Assembly (NCBI GenBank): GCA_013306675.1
Contig: JABLUY010000157.1
Coordinates: forward strand, 1-64,000
DNA from: Thraustochytrium sp. TN22
Taxonomy: Eukaryota; Sar; Bigyra; Thraustochytrida; Thraustochytriidae
DNA length: 64,000 nucleotides
Direction: 5' to 3'
Shown here: one piece after another, positions 48,451 through 60,500 of the stretch
Layout: every line of letters begins with the position of its first letter
How positions within the stretch are numbered: position 1 is the stretch's first letter
The notes under the pieces: model-generated
Told to the model about the DNA's origin: nothing
What the model saw: only the letters and a program-made list of their open reading frames with translations
The model's database searches: none
Program-made: the position numbers and the translations under genes

Positions 48451-49778
48451 ATGGCGGTCGAGGCGCTCCTGCGCGACGACCAGCAGGCGCTAGCCAGGTA
48501 GGTGAGGCGGGCCGGCCCCTGGAGGGAGGAGAGAGCCTGTGACTGACTGCGACAGGGTTGACCGCGTACGTCGCCAGGACGCTGACGAGGGCAGGCGCGG
48601 CGCTCTCGCTGGCGGGTGACGCCGTCATCGTGTATGGCTGCGCCAAGAGAGGCGCGAGGAGGTGGTCGACGTAAGTGCAACGAGGCGGATCGCAGGATGA
48701 TAAAGGGCGGCGGTGCTGATGGATGGACGAATGAGCGGGATGGAACGGCGCAGGTACTTTCGCATCGTCTTTCTCATGACTTTGTGCGACGTGGTGGCGT
48801 CGACAGGGCACCTCATGGCGGACAGCGTGATCCCGCCGCCAGACGGCGACGGCTCGCGAACGCTTTGCATCGTGCAGGGCTGCTTCCTGCAGGTGGGCCT
48901 TGCCACGGTGCTGCTGAACGCGGCGCTGGCGCTCAATTACTTCCTCGTTCTCCGCTGGGAGTGGTCGGAGGAGCGCATCGCGCGCCTCGAGCCCTTTGGT
49001 CTGGCCTTTGTGCTGGCCGTCACCTCCGCATGCGTGGCCGCGCCCGTGCCGCTCGACCTCTACAACAACGCCGTCACTTGGTGCTGGATCGCGGAGCACC
49101 CGCAGGGCTGCTCTTCACAGGGTCTCGCCTGCGAACGCGGTGCCGACGCCTTTGCTTTCCAAATCTACCTCTTTTACTTGCCGCTCTGGCTCGCCATCCT
49201 CTGCTCCGCCTTTCTTATGGCCGCCGTGGTCTCCGTCGTGTATTCGCAGGACCGCGCTGTGCGCGATATGGTGGACTCCCGTCGCAAGACCTACGCAGCT
49301 ACCCGCAATGTCATCGTGCAGGCCTTCATCTACCTCGGGGGCTTCATTCTCACCTACGTCTTCGTGTCGGTGATGCGCGTACACGTGTCGCTGCACAGCG
49401 CTGCAGATCCGACGCTCACCTATCTCGCGGTGTTTTTTGTCCCCCTCCATGGCCTCTTTAACATGATGGGCTTCCTCTTCCCGCGCATTGTCATCGCCTA
49501 CGCGCGCCTGCCCCACGTGCCCTTCCGTCTCAGGATTCTGTACGTCCTCTCGGTCCTTGATGCTACCTCCGTCAAGAATCGCATGCGACACGCCAAGCAG
49601 CACCGCCACGGCAGCCTCACGCACAACCCAAGTCAAGACGAAGCCAACGCCGGCAGCGAGGACCACAGCCCCTCCGACATGCCGTCCGAGGACGAGGCGC
49701 CCCGCGCAACCTTGTCCCTTCGACAACGCGGCGCGAGTCACGACTTCGATGGCGGCGGCGGCGGCGGTGGCGGCGTCA

Positions 49779-49821
<43 letters not shown>

Positions 49822-49843
49822 CTCCGACGATGGCCCGCATTAA
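48451..49843 (+). CDS. Seven-transmembrane receptor, second copy, with introns
   Basis: Three exons are inferred. The last, 48754-49843, starts after CAG and encodes YFRIVFLMTLCDVV onward (helices 2-7). The middle, about 48556-48670, encodes helix 1 (TRAGAALSLAGDAVIVYG) and ends at GTAAGT. The first, 48451-48495, encodes MAVEALLRDDQQALA. The middle-last junction is in frame and matches the first receptor (RILFMMSIFDLL). The first junction with canonical sites (AG/GTAGGT and CAG/GG) is one base out of frame, so that boundary is unsettled. Shared features with the 45133 gene include the Cys before helix 3 (TLCIVQGCFLQVGLA) and FVPLHGLFNMMGFLFPRI. The tail is shorter, ending in a Gly run and an Asp run. 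Roughly 400 aa. Confidence 0.7.
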
Positions 49844-50433
49844 GTGCCCGCATCCATCCCTCATTGATGCTAGCCGGCATGGGAGCTGGCAAGCGTCACT
49901 CTGTGTCATTTGTGTAGTATGTTTGTTCACCTTGCTTTCGTCCACCGACTCGGAGCGCACTCACTCACCAAATGATGTGAAGAGCCTTCGAGGCGATGTA
50001 AGAATACATTCCTTCGCTGTCAGCCACCCCCGATCTGGCGCAAGAGCTACGAACAATTAGATAGCTTCTAAGCTCACTTAGCCTAGCTAGGCCTAAGTAG
50101 CTAACTTACCTAGCCTAGGCCTAGAGGCGAATCCGAGGTCGACCCGGGCCGTACGACCTGTGCGACCTGTGCGAACGCACGACCGAAGAAAAGAGGCCTA
50201 ATTCGAGTCGAGGCGGCCCAACGGCTCGCAGGCCCCGCCGAGCACAGTTTTTCAAACGGGACGGGGCGGGCCAGGTGCGGCGCCGCACGGCCTGGGCGCG
50301 GCGCAGAGCGCCAGCGGCGAGCGCGCGGTCGCGGCGAGGGCCGCCGCTCCGCTCTGCTCTGCTCCGCTTCGCTCCGCTCCGCTCCGGGCGCGGTGGCCTG
50401 CGCCGAGGCGGCACCTTCGGTCGGCCTGCCACC
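49844..50433. promoter_or_regulatory. Upstream region of the giant gene with CTAG-rich palindromes
   Basis: 590 bp. At 50077-50097 CTTAGCCTAGCTAGGCCTAA (plus G) is almost palindromic, and a second CCTAGCCTAGGCCTAG cluster follows to 50124. The AT-richer block 49860-50120 stands out from its surroundings. A TCCGC/TCTGC pentamer run lies at about 50348-50390. No gene seen. Confidence 0.5.
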
Positions 50434-53400
50434 ATGGGCAACGCAGAGTCCGGGCTGCGCGGCGGTGTCGGCGGCGGCGGTGGCGGCGGCGGCGGAGGCG
50501 GCGGCGGCGCCGGGATTGGCGGCGCGGGCGACGACGGCATGATGCCGTCCGCGGATCTAGACGCGCACTACCTGAGGGCGTGCATGGACGAGATGTTTGA
50601 CAAGGACCTGATTCGGAAGAATTATGTGAGCACGAGCCTGAACGCGGCGGCGAACGCGGCGGGAGGGGCCGAAGACCGCGACGGCGCGCCGGCATCGCCC
50701 ACAAGTGCGTCCGTCGAGGAGGCGGAGGCCATCGCGGACGCCGTCGCCTGCCTCGCGTACCCGTACGACGCCGCGGCACGCAGCATCACCGTGCAGCGCC
50801 TCACGCACGGGCTCACCGAAAAGTGCCGTGAGGAGGACCCCTTCACCACGACAGTCGAGCAGCGTGTGCACTTTCTGCGCTGCATGCACGCTGCCATGAT
50901 GCGGGCCTGGCCGCGGCGCGCAGCGCGCAAGGTGGGCCTCACGGCCGGTGCCGCCGTCGACCGCAAGACCGAGCTCCTGCGCAGCGTGCTTCTCGACTCG
51001 GATGCCGATTTCGAGGGCCAAGCTGCCTCGGAGAGCGAGGCGGACGACGGCTTCGATGACGACGACGAATACGACGAATACGGCTACGGTTATGATAGTC
51101 GCATGAAGCAGGAGGAGGTGGGCAGCGCACACGCCACCACCACCACCACCACCACCACCACCACCACCACCACCATCGAGGAGGGCAAGGGTGAGGACAG
51201 CAAGGTGGCGGACGAGGGCAAGGACGGCGAGGACGCCCGTCAGCGGCAGCTGCTCCGCCGTCGCCGTCGCCGCCGCCGTCACCGCTCGCGTCGACAAGGC
51301 CCTGCGTCGAGCGCCACTGGCGCGCCCTCGGCGCTCGTCAGTCTGCGCGACGCCTCGCCTGCGTCCCTGCGCCTTTCGCACCCGGTGCGTCTCGGCCTGA
51401 GCCTGTTCTTCACGTTGCTGGATTGCATCCAGCAAGACGAGGCGTGCTCTGCCGATCGCTACGTGCAGCTCGTCCGCCAAGTGCTGCCCATTGCGCAGAC
51501 ACTCGGCCCTCAGCTCCTCAATGACCTTGCTGCCGCGGCATGGGCCACGGCGCGCGACGCGGCGTCCGTGGGTGCCGAGGGCACCACCGCCACTGCCTCG
51601 CGAGCCGCCGCGGCTACTGCCAAGGTGGGTCAGCCCCAGCAGCAGACCCTCACGGGCGCCGGCGCTGAGGGCCCGTCTGCCTCCATGCAGGCGCTCCCGC
51701 CGGTCGGCGTCTTCAATGAGATCAGCGATCTGCTGTACCGCGCGGCGGCAGCTCGGAAGCGTTCCGCTGCGCCCGGCCGCCGTGCTCTATTGGACGACGA
51801 GTTTCTCATGGGTAGCGCCCGTTCAGGCACTCTTGGGTCTGCGCGCTCTGCGAGCGCCAGGAGCCTGGGCAAGGTTAGTGCTGCGGAACTCGAGACTGCT
51901 CTCAGCAGTACTAGCAACGCGAGCAACAGCAGCAGCAGCAACAACAACAACAACAGCAACAACAACAACAACAACAACAACAACGTCTTCGAGACGTCAA
52001 CAGCGGAGAGCAATCGCGGCAAGGCGCGCTCGGCGCAGCCGCAACACCATGAGGCGCTTGCACTTTCCGGGGAGGAGCGCGCACAGGCCGTTGAAGCGCT
52101 CTTCGCGCTTGCGCTCGGCCGCGCCAAGCTCGTCGACTTTCTGCTCTGCATCAAAGTACTTCTCGAGGAGGTTGCCTCCAACGGGCCGGCTGACCAGCAA
52201 CGCGCAGGGTCGTACCTCAGTGTGGAAACGGCGCGCGGCGGCCATTCTGCCGTCGCGGTTGGCGCTCCAGCACGTGAGGCCATGACACCGTCCACCTCGC
52301 CCTCGGAAGGCGCCGCCCTCTTCTTCGCAGCGCCAGCCAACGCGGACCAAGGTGAGCGGTCTCCGGATCCGGCGCCACCTGCCGACCGCATGCTGAAGCG
52401 CGGGTGGCGCACCGTGGAGGACATCATGCTCGCGGCCAGCGAGCCGACTGACGCTATTAGCCCGGGCGGCTCTGCGTCCATGAACGACTTCGCTGCCGCC
52501 GGTGGCGCAGCCGTGGCCGCTGGCGGCGTCTCGCCCATCACCGCCGTGTCCATGGCCCTGGAGGCCAAGTCGGCCGGCCTGGTCGACGAGGAGGATGTCG
52601 ATGCGGCAGCTCGCACCTTGGATGGATCGGCCAAGACGCGCAGCCGCCCCAAACTACCGAGCGAAGAGGTGTTGGCTGCCTCCGCGATTAAAGGCAATCC
52701 GTTCAGCGGCTCCAACAGCGGCAGCAGCAGCAGCGGCAACAACAACAACAACAACAACAACAACGAAACCGAGGAGCTGCGGTCGCCGCGCGAGCGACGC
52801 ATCCGCGAGCAGGCACAACGGCTCAAAGCAGGCCAGAAGCAGCAGCAAGCCGGGGCGCGACCCAACGCCCTGCGGTCGCTGCACCTCTGGGATGCGCTCA
52901 TGCAGCTGAACCAGGTCGACTACCGGGAACTCTTTCAGGCGCACATGCTCGGAGCCAAGGCGGAGGAGGTCGAAGTGTGGAGCTTCGGTCAAAACTCCTA
53001 CGGCGAGCTGGCGCACGGCGACACCGTCACGCGCAAGGCGCCCAAGCAAGCCGCCGTGCTCAATGGCAAGGACGTCATCCAAGTTGCAGCCGGTAACGAG
53101 CACACCGTCGTGCTCACGCGAAGCGGCAAGGTCTACGCGGTCGGCTACAACGACAATGGCCAGTGCGGCCAGGGAAACACGGGCCGCGTTGCGCACCTGT
53201 CCAACATTGAGGCGCTCAACAACAAGAACGTTGTGCAGGTGCACGCCTACAACGGCTGTGAGCACACCCTCTGCGTGACGCAGGAGGGTGCGCTCTACTC
53301 GTTCGGCTACAACTACCGCGGCCAGCTCGGCCACGGCAACACAACGTCCATCTCCGTACCGCAGCTCGTCCCTGGGTTTGGCATCCCGGGCCGACGCGTG

Positions 53401-56400
53401 CGTCATGTCTCCTGCAGTTACTACCACAGCGTCGTGGCAACCGATAGCGGCGAGGTCTACTCGTTCGGCCGCAATGACTTTGGCCAGCTCGGCCACGGCG
53501 ACACGCTTGACCGCAAGGAGCCCACGCGCGTCGATGCGCTCTCCTCCGGCGAGCACGTTGTCTCCGTGGCCTGCGGCCAGTATCACTCCATCGTGGCACT
53601 CGCCTCCGGCTCCGTCTATGCTTGCGGCAAGAACGACTATGGCCAGCTTGGCCTCAAGCTGCCCGAGCCGCACCGCCGTATGACCATCGTGCGCGCCTTT
53701 GGGAGCAAGGCCATCGATCGCGAGAGCGACGACTGCATCAAGGAGCTGCGCTGCGGCTACTACCACACCATCGCCCTCTCCACCACCGGCAAGCTCTGGG
53801 CTTTTGGCCGGAACGACTACGGCCAGCTCGGCATTGGCTCCACTGCACAAAAGGTTTTCGGTCCGCGCGAGGTCGAGGACCTCGACGGCGTCACCACGCG
53901 CGTCGTGCGCATCGCCGCCGGCTGCTATCACTCCGTGGCCGTCGACCAGAACAACGTGCTCTACGTCTTTGGACGCAACAACCATGGCCAGTTGGGCTGC
54001 GGCGAGTCGCCCGAGCGGCCCTCGCCACTGCCCCTCAAGTCCTTCGCCGGCGCGCGCATCGCCGACGTCGCCGCCGGCTTCTACCACAGCATCGTGCTCA
54101 TCGGCGGCCAGGACGCCGACGACAAGGACCCTGCCGACGTGGACGAAAGCCTGCTCTTCACGCCAGACCAGGCTGCCCTGCGCGACTTTGTCACGCAGGA
54201 GCGCGAGACCGTCATGCAGCGCCGTGCGCCGCTCTCCGCGCTTCACGCCGCCTTCCACACGATCTACAACCTCGACCGGATGGGCTGCTACCACGCGCGC
54301 CGCCAGGAGCACGCGCAGCGCTGGCGCGGCGAGAGGCCGTACCCGGCGCTCGACCCGCTCGCCTCCGCCGACCCAGCACAGCACGCTGCCTCGGCACGCC
54401 GTGCCGCGGCCGGCGCCAAGGACGCCGCAGCCGCCGCCGCCGCCGCCGCCGCCAACGCGGCAAGCAGCAGCAACAACATCAGCGGCGGCGGGGCGGCGGG
54501 CCCGGCTTCCGGGTACGGCCCGCTGCCGCCGGCCGACCTGCCCTTTTGCATCGACAGCGACCCGCGCGCGCTCGTCCTCCTTGTCTACATTGCTCGTCTC
54601 TGTACAGCGCAACTCGCCAATGCCCCTGCAGGCCCCGCCGCCGACCGCTGGACCTACATGGTGCTTGCGCTGATGCGCCTGGCCAAGAACAACCTCGCGC
54701 AGCTGCTCTGGAGTGGGCAGGGCCCGCGTCTGCAGCGCGACATGCGCGACCTCGAGTCTGAGCCGTCCGCGATCGTGCGCGCGCTCGACGAGGTGCACCG
54801 CTTTGCGCTTGACACCATCGAGAGCCCGCCGCCGCTGCACACGCGCCAGGACACAGAGCTCGCACAGTCACTCGCGTCCGAAATCCTCATGACCGGCCTC
54901 GAGCTCTTCTACCCGACGCAAGAGCTCCAGGTACAGCTCCTTGCCTCTCTCATGGCTGAGACGGACGAGGTCGACGATCGCGAGGAGGAGACCAAGGGCA
55001 GCGACTCAGCTGCCCCCTCCACGCCGGACCTCCGAAAGCAGCTCGCCGCCAAGAGCCACGCTGCGTCGGGGTCCTCCTTCGGCGTTGCCGCCGCGGAACA
55101 GCTCGCGGCTTTCCAAGCACGCATCTCGCCGCGAAGCCCGCTCTTCAAGTTTCAGCGCAGCTCCTCACCGACGGTCTTCTCCAAGGGTCTCAAGCGCTAC
55201 CTGCTTGAGCCCCTGCTCCGCCGCTTGGCCGACGACGAGCTCGTCTCGGCCATGGTCCCGTACCAGGCCAGCTTGCCGCTGCCAGACGCATCCGGCCTGC
55301 TTCGTATTGCCAGTAGCGGCAGCGGCGGCGGCAGCACCGGCGGCGCAAAGGCGGCGGGTCTGCAAGACGAGGACGCCGAGGCCTCCATTGCGCTGCTGTC
55401 CAGCCTGCTGTCCAGCCTCGTGCGCCAGATTGGTGTCGAGACCGGCCGTGCCATCTTGGCCGGCGTCAGGAACGCGGCCAACACTAATGGCTTCTTGCAG
55501 CTCCTCTTGGCGTTGCAAAAGCACCTGCTCAGCTGGGCAGCCAACTCTTCGCATCCGACCGAAGACTTTATCGACGGCCTCGACCGTGCCGACGAGTACC
55601 TCGACCACCTCCTCGGGGCAGGATCCACCGCCTTTGCTGGCCGCGGTAGCAGCGCCCACATTGCCAGCACGAGCAGCATTTTGAGTGCAGGCTCCGTGGT
55701 GAGCACCACAAGTAGCGTGCAAACCACGGCGAGCGCTGCGGCAGGGGGCAACGCCGCCGCCGCCGCCACCGCTGGCACAGCTGCCAGCGACGCGTTTGCC
55801 GACGATGGCGCCTTCGCCTGGACGCTCGAGACCTCCAACTCGACGGCCTGGGACTGCTTGCTGCGATACGCCGAGCTCGTGCTCAAGCAGTCAAACGAGG
55901 AGATCGCCGCGATCCGCAGCCCAAAGGACCTCGACGCGCTTGCACAAAAGTCAGTTGTGGCACGCGTGCTGCCGTCGCTCGTCATGGGTCTCTCTCTCTT
56001 CGCTGACCGCACCTACTTCGCGCGACGACTGCTGCCGCGAGTCCTTGACACCCTGGCCGCCGTGGACCAGGCGGCACAGAGCGCGCCGCGCCTCATCGCC
56101 GCGGACCACGACTACCGCATCGCCTCCGAGCGCTTCGGCGGCTCCCGGGTGCGCTCCAAGAAGAAGCGCATCGAGGAGGCACTGGCGCTCGCCAGCCTGC
56201 CCTGGCTTCTGCAGCTTGAAAAGGCGCTCGCCAGCCTCGGTGGTAAGCTCGCCTCCACGCTCGTGCAGGGCCAGGTCGAGGGCGAGGCGCCACTGCTCGA
56301 ACGCATCCCGGGTCCGGATGATATCCGAGAGTCCTACGTTGTCTGGCGCGACTCCGCGCTTTTTCGCGGCGGCCTCGAGTCACGCGTCATCGCGCGCACC

Positions 56401-57510
56401 AGCACAAGAAATGGCCTGTCTGCCATGCTGCTCGCCGCCGATCGCGCGACGTCCACACCAGCCACGATGCCCAACCAGGACCACGGCGAGCTGCACGTGA
56501 TCTCGCGCGACGTCATGGACTCGGACTCCTTCCGCATCTTCTCCAACACGGAGCAAGCGCGCTTCTTGCAGCGCGTGCAGCGCGGTGAGGAGCCCATGGT
56601 GGATGCGGTCCGCGCTGCGCATGCCAAACGTAACTTCGCCTACAACGTCACGCTCATTCAAGGCCGCGGCAACGGCGGCGCAGATGCCTCAGCGCTGGAG
56701 CGTGTCGAAACCAGCATCTTCGCGGCGGTGCTCAAGCACACTGGAGCCCTGCTGGACGCGCTTCTGTATGCGCGGAACAACCTGGCCGCCACTGAAGGGG
56801 AATCCGCCCAGGACCCGCCGCCGCGCGTGTGGGACTGCTGGCGTGCCGCCGCTGACGTGCGCATGCATCTCGTGCGGCTTCGCGCGCAATTCATGGCCAA
56901 CGCGAGTGACGACAGCGAGGACGGCACGCTATTCCAGGCGTTCTGCGCCGGCTACGAGAAGCGTGCACAGTTCCTGCTGCTCTTTAGCAGCGCCAGTGCC
57001 GTCCGTACAGGCCGCGCCGCCACCACCAAGACGGATAACCCGCATTGGCGCCTTTTGCGCGCTGCCGTCTGGACCGCCATTCGCTGGAAGCGTTCCACGA
57101 AGGAGGGCCTGCAGTGCAAGGAGGCGCTCACCAGCACCACCTCGGACAATGGCATGGTGCACCTGGTCATTCGCTTCGTCAAGTGCCCCACGGACATGAC
57201 GGTGTCCGTGGATCCCAACGCGCCGCCCACGTCGCCCACCAAGAAGCCACAGTCGCCCTCGAAGCGCCGCAAGCAGCTGCTTCAGCAGCAGTTTTTCAGC
57301 CTCAACGCGCTTTTCTGGATGGTGGTCAACAACTGCCGTCGCGCGTACCTGCGCACCTGCGGCCTCGATGCCTTTCGCCGCCTGCTCGCCACGCCGCGCC
57401 TTGTCTCCCCTCGAACCGACATTTTGCGCCACCTGGCCCCGTCTCTGCGGCTTCCGTGTGATCCCGCCGCCAAGCTCGCGACGAGCAAGGCACAGCAGCA
57501 GCTGCAACAA

Positions 57511-57546
<36 letters not shown>

Positions 57547-60500
57547 CAACAACAGGACCAACAGCAAAAGGATGGCGCTGGTAGCAAGGAAGACGGTGGG
57601 GCTGCGAAGAGAGCGGCGTCCTCGGAGACCGTGAGCAACTACGCTTCGGGGCTCAGCGCGGCCGGGCCGGCAGCCATGAGCGCGGTGCACGGCGCGTTTT
57701 TGCAGCTCTACACAGACCTCGCGCATGCCCTAGGCAGCGCTCTGAGCACCGAGGGCAAAGCATGTGCGCCGGAGCGCCTCCTGCTGCTGGACGCGTGGGC
57801 CACACCGCTCGGCCCCGTCGACGCGGACCTGCTCTGCAGCACGGGCCTGCTCAAGACGTTGCAGTCCGCGCTGCAGATGGACCGCGAGATGGACTCTGTG
57901 CAGCGTGAAGACAGCTCGGCCAAACACAGCTTCCCGCACCGCGCCATCTCCAAGGAACTGCAAGAGGCGGAACAGCGCCGCAAGAAGCAGATCGGCCGTG
58001 CCGCCTGGATGCTCTTCCGCCTTCTGCTTGCGCAGATCGGTGACGAAGGCGACAGCGGCGGCCGTCTCGCATCGCTTCTCGACGTGCTCTTCGCAGAGAT
58101 GCAGGAGAGCTTGCGCCGGATGCTCCCGCAGCAGGACACGGGCGACCCGGACGCCAAGCAGTCGGCTGGAAGCAACAAGCACTCCTACGAGCTTGTCAAG
58201 GCGCCCACACGTGTCAACAGCGTGGGTGGCGGACTTTTTCTCGTCCCACCTAGCGACGCGAGCGACGCTCAGCATCGCACGGAGGAGGTGGATGACTCAG
58301 CTGCCGCCTTTGGGGGGGACCAGGGCGAGGAGTTCTCCATCTCCTTCTGGGTCCTCCCGGAGCGCCAGGCCTCCGGTCTGGACCGCGTCCTGCTCACGCG
58401 TGGCAACGCGAGCCAACAGCTTCCCATCGTCGCAATCCGCGACATTGACGGCCGTCTTGAGGTGTGGAGCTCGGACCGCGACGAGGAGACCGAGCGCATT
58501 ATCTCCAAGGAGGCGATCCCGCTCAACGCGTGGTCCCACGTGGCCGTCGTCTACGAGCACGGCAAGCTACGCCTCTTCGTGAACGGCGACCTGGACGGCC
58601 AGCAGCAGATGGCGGCGCCAGCTGGCTTTGGGGCTCGTGACCAGGACCCGTCCGGCGAGCTGCCGATCTGTGTGGGCCGGCCGAATCTGGACCGCATGCT
58701 CAGCGGTTTCGAGGGCTACGTGGCGCAGCTCAAGTTCCGCACACGCGCGCTCTCGCCCATTCACGTGCATGTCATGTTCGATCAGGGCCCGCCCAAGCAC
58801 TTTCGCGTGTTGGATCGCCACTGCTACCAGCTCGTGGTGCTGCAGCAGACGCTTACCGAGAGCGCCATTGGGCGCAAGAGCCTCGTCATGCCCCGCTGGC
58901 TGCAGCTGCATGCGCGCCTCGTCATGTATGGCACGCCTCGCGTGCAGCAGGCCGTGCTTCGGCTCTGGCGTGTTCTCTTTCCCATGGTGTCCCCTAACGA
59001 GGTCGCCCCGTATGTGCTGGACACACTGGTCCGGACCAAGAGCGAGGGCGTCTCGTACTCTGGGGAAGATCTGGCCGACTATCTTCTCGCGCAGATTGGC
59101 GTGGGCGTGTGGCACTCCAAGGAGACGCCGACACCGCCCCTGAGCGCGCGCTCCGACGAGCGCTCGCCCGGCGATGGCAAGGAGGACGACGAGGAGGGAT
59201 GGAGCAAGAGTGGAGGCTCGCACAGCGCGCATGAGGACACGGCCGCACGCCAGCAGCACCATCACCAGCATCAGAATCAACAGGGCCGCGAGCCGAGCGA
59301 CCGCGAAGAAAAGGACCAGCAGGAGCATAAAGTCAACGTCAAAGACCGCGACGCAGACGAGCGGCGCACGCCGCTGGCCGCGCCCGCCGCGCACAAGCAC
59401 AAGAAGCTGCAACTGGTCTGCGACACGAGCGTCACGCGGTGGCGGCGGCGCGATGTGGAGGTCAAGACGTCGGCCATCAACGGGAGCAGCTCGTATCACA
59501 GCTTTGCACTCTCCTCGGAGCTCATCATGCTCGTGCGTCTGCTCTCGGCCAATCCGATGTGGTCCTCGGTTCTCGCATCGCGCATGCAGGACGCCATGAC
59601 CGACATGAGCACGCACCTGTTCAGTCCGCGGCATAAGAACGCTGCCGCCGACTTTATCGACCGCAGTAGCAGTAGTGTGCACGCCCTGCGCAGTGTTGGT
59701 ACGCTCGCCGTGCTGGGCGGCCACAATGAGAGCCTTCGCGTCGGCGGGCGCGTCGCCATGACACATGCGGACATCACAGCGACTGTGGTGGGCCTGGACG
59801 AGTCGGCGTCGAACTCAGCGCTTGTGGTCATGACGCCCAAGCGCGTGGCATTCGAGCAGCTCCTGGAAGAGGAGGACGCACACGAGCCGACCGAGGACCC
59901 GAAGGAAGCGCAGTTCCAGCAACAGCAGCTGCATGCGCAGCAGCAGCTGATGCAGCACGCTGACGGGGCTCCAAGCGCGGAGGAGCGCGTCATGAAGGCG
60001 GTCCGCATGAACTCCGAGGAACTTGTCCCGATTCCCGAGTTTGGCTCGCCGTTTGCGAATCTGTCGCCTCGCCGCCGCAAGAAGGCTGCCCCGGCGCCGC
60101 CGCAGGCGGCCGAGCCGACGCTGGAGGACTCCTTCTACCGCCTTCTGCGCCACCTCTTCGTGGTCCCGCTCGATGCGCCCTCGCAGTCCAAGACCGTCTT
60201 GCTTGCGCAATGCCGCGCGCGAACGCTGCGCGTGCTGCATGAGCTGCTGCAGACCCTCGACTGCAACTTCGAGGCGATCTTTGAACGCGCGCATGGCCTC
60301 GAGGAGAACATCGCCACGGCGCTGCTCAAACTCGCTGTGCGCAGCCTGCGCGAGAAGCGATTTGTTACGCTCGAGGGCATGGAGATTCGTGCCGAAGAAC
60401 TGCGCAAGCGCCTGCACACCCTTCGCAATGTGGTGCAACACGCCTCTGCCGGCCCCGGCACCGAGAACACTGCGCCTGCCAGCAGCCCTTCACGGCGGCC

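Noticed and set aside
48713-48753. ATG start for the second receptor within its uninterrupted frame
   Set aside because: This part is intron: the CAG at 48751-48753 joins in frame to helix 1 upstream, as the neighbouring receptor shows.
52654-54840. 728-codon minus-strand open frame
   Set aside because: Antisense to the RCC1 propeller. Its apparent periodicity mirrors the RCC1 repeats on the other strand.
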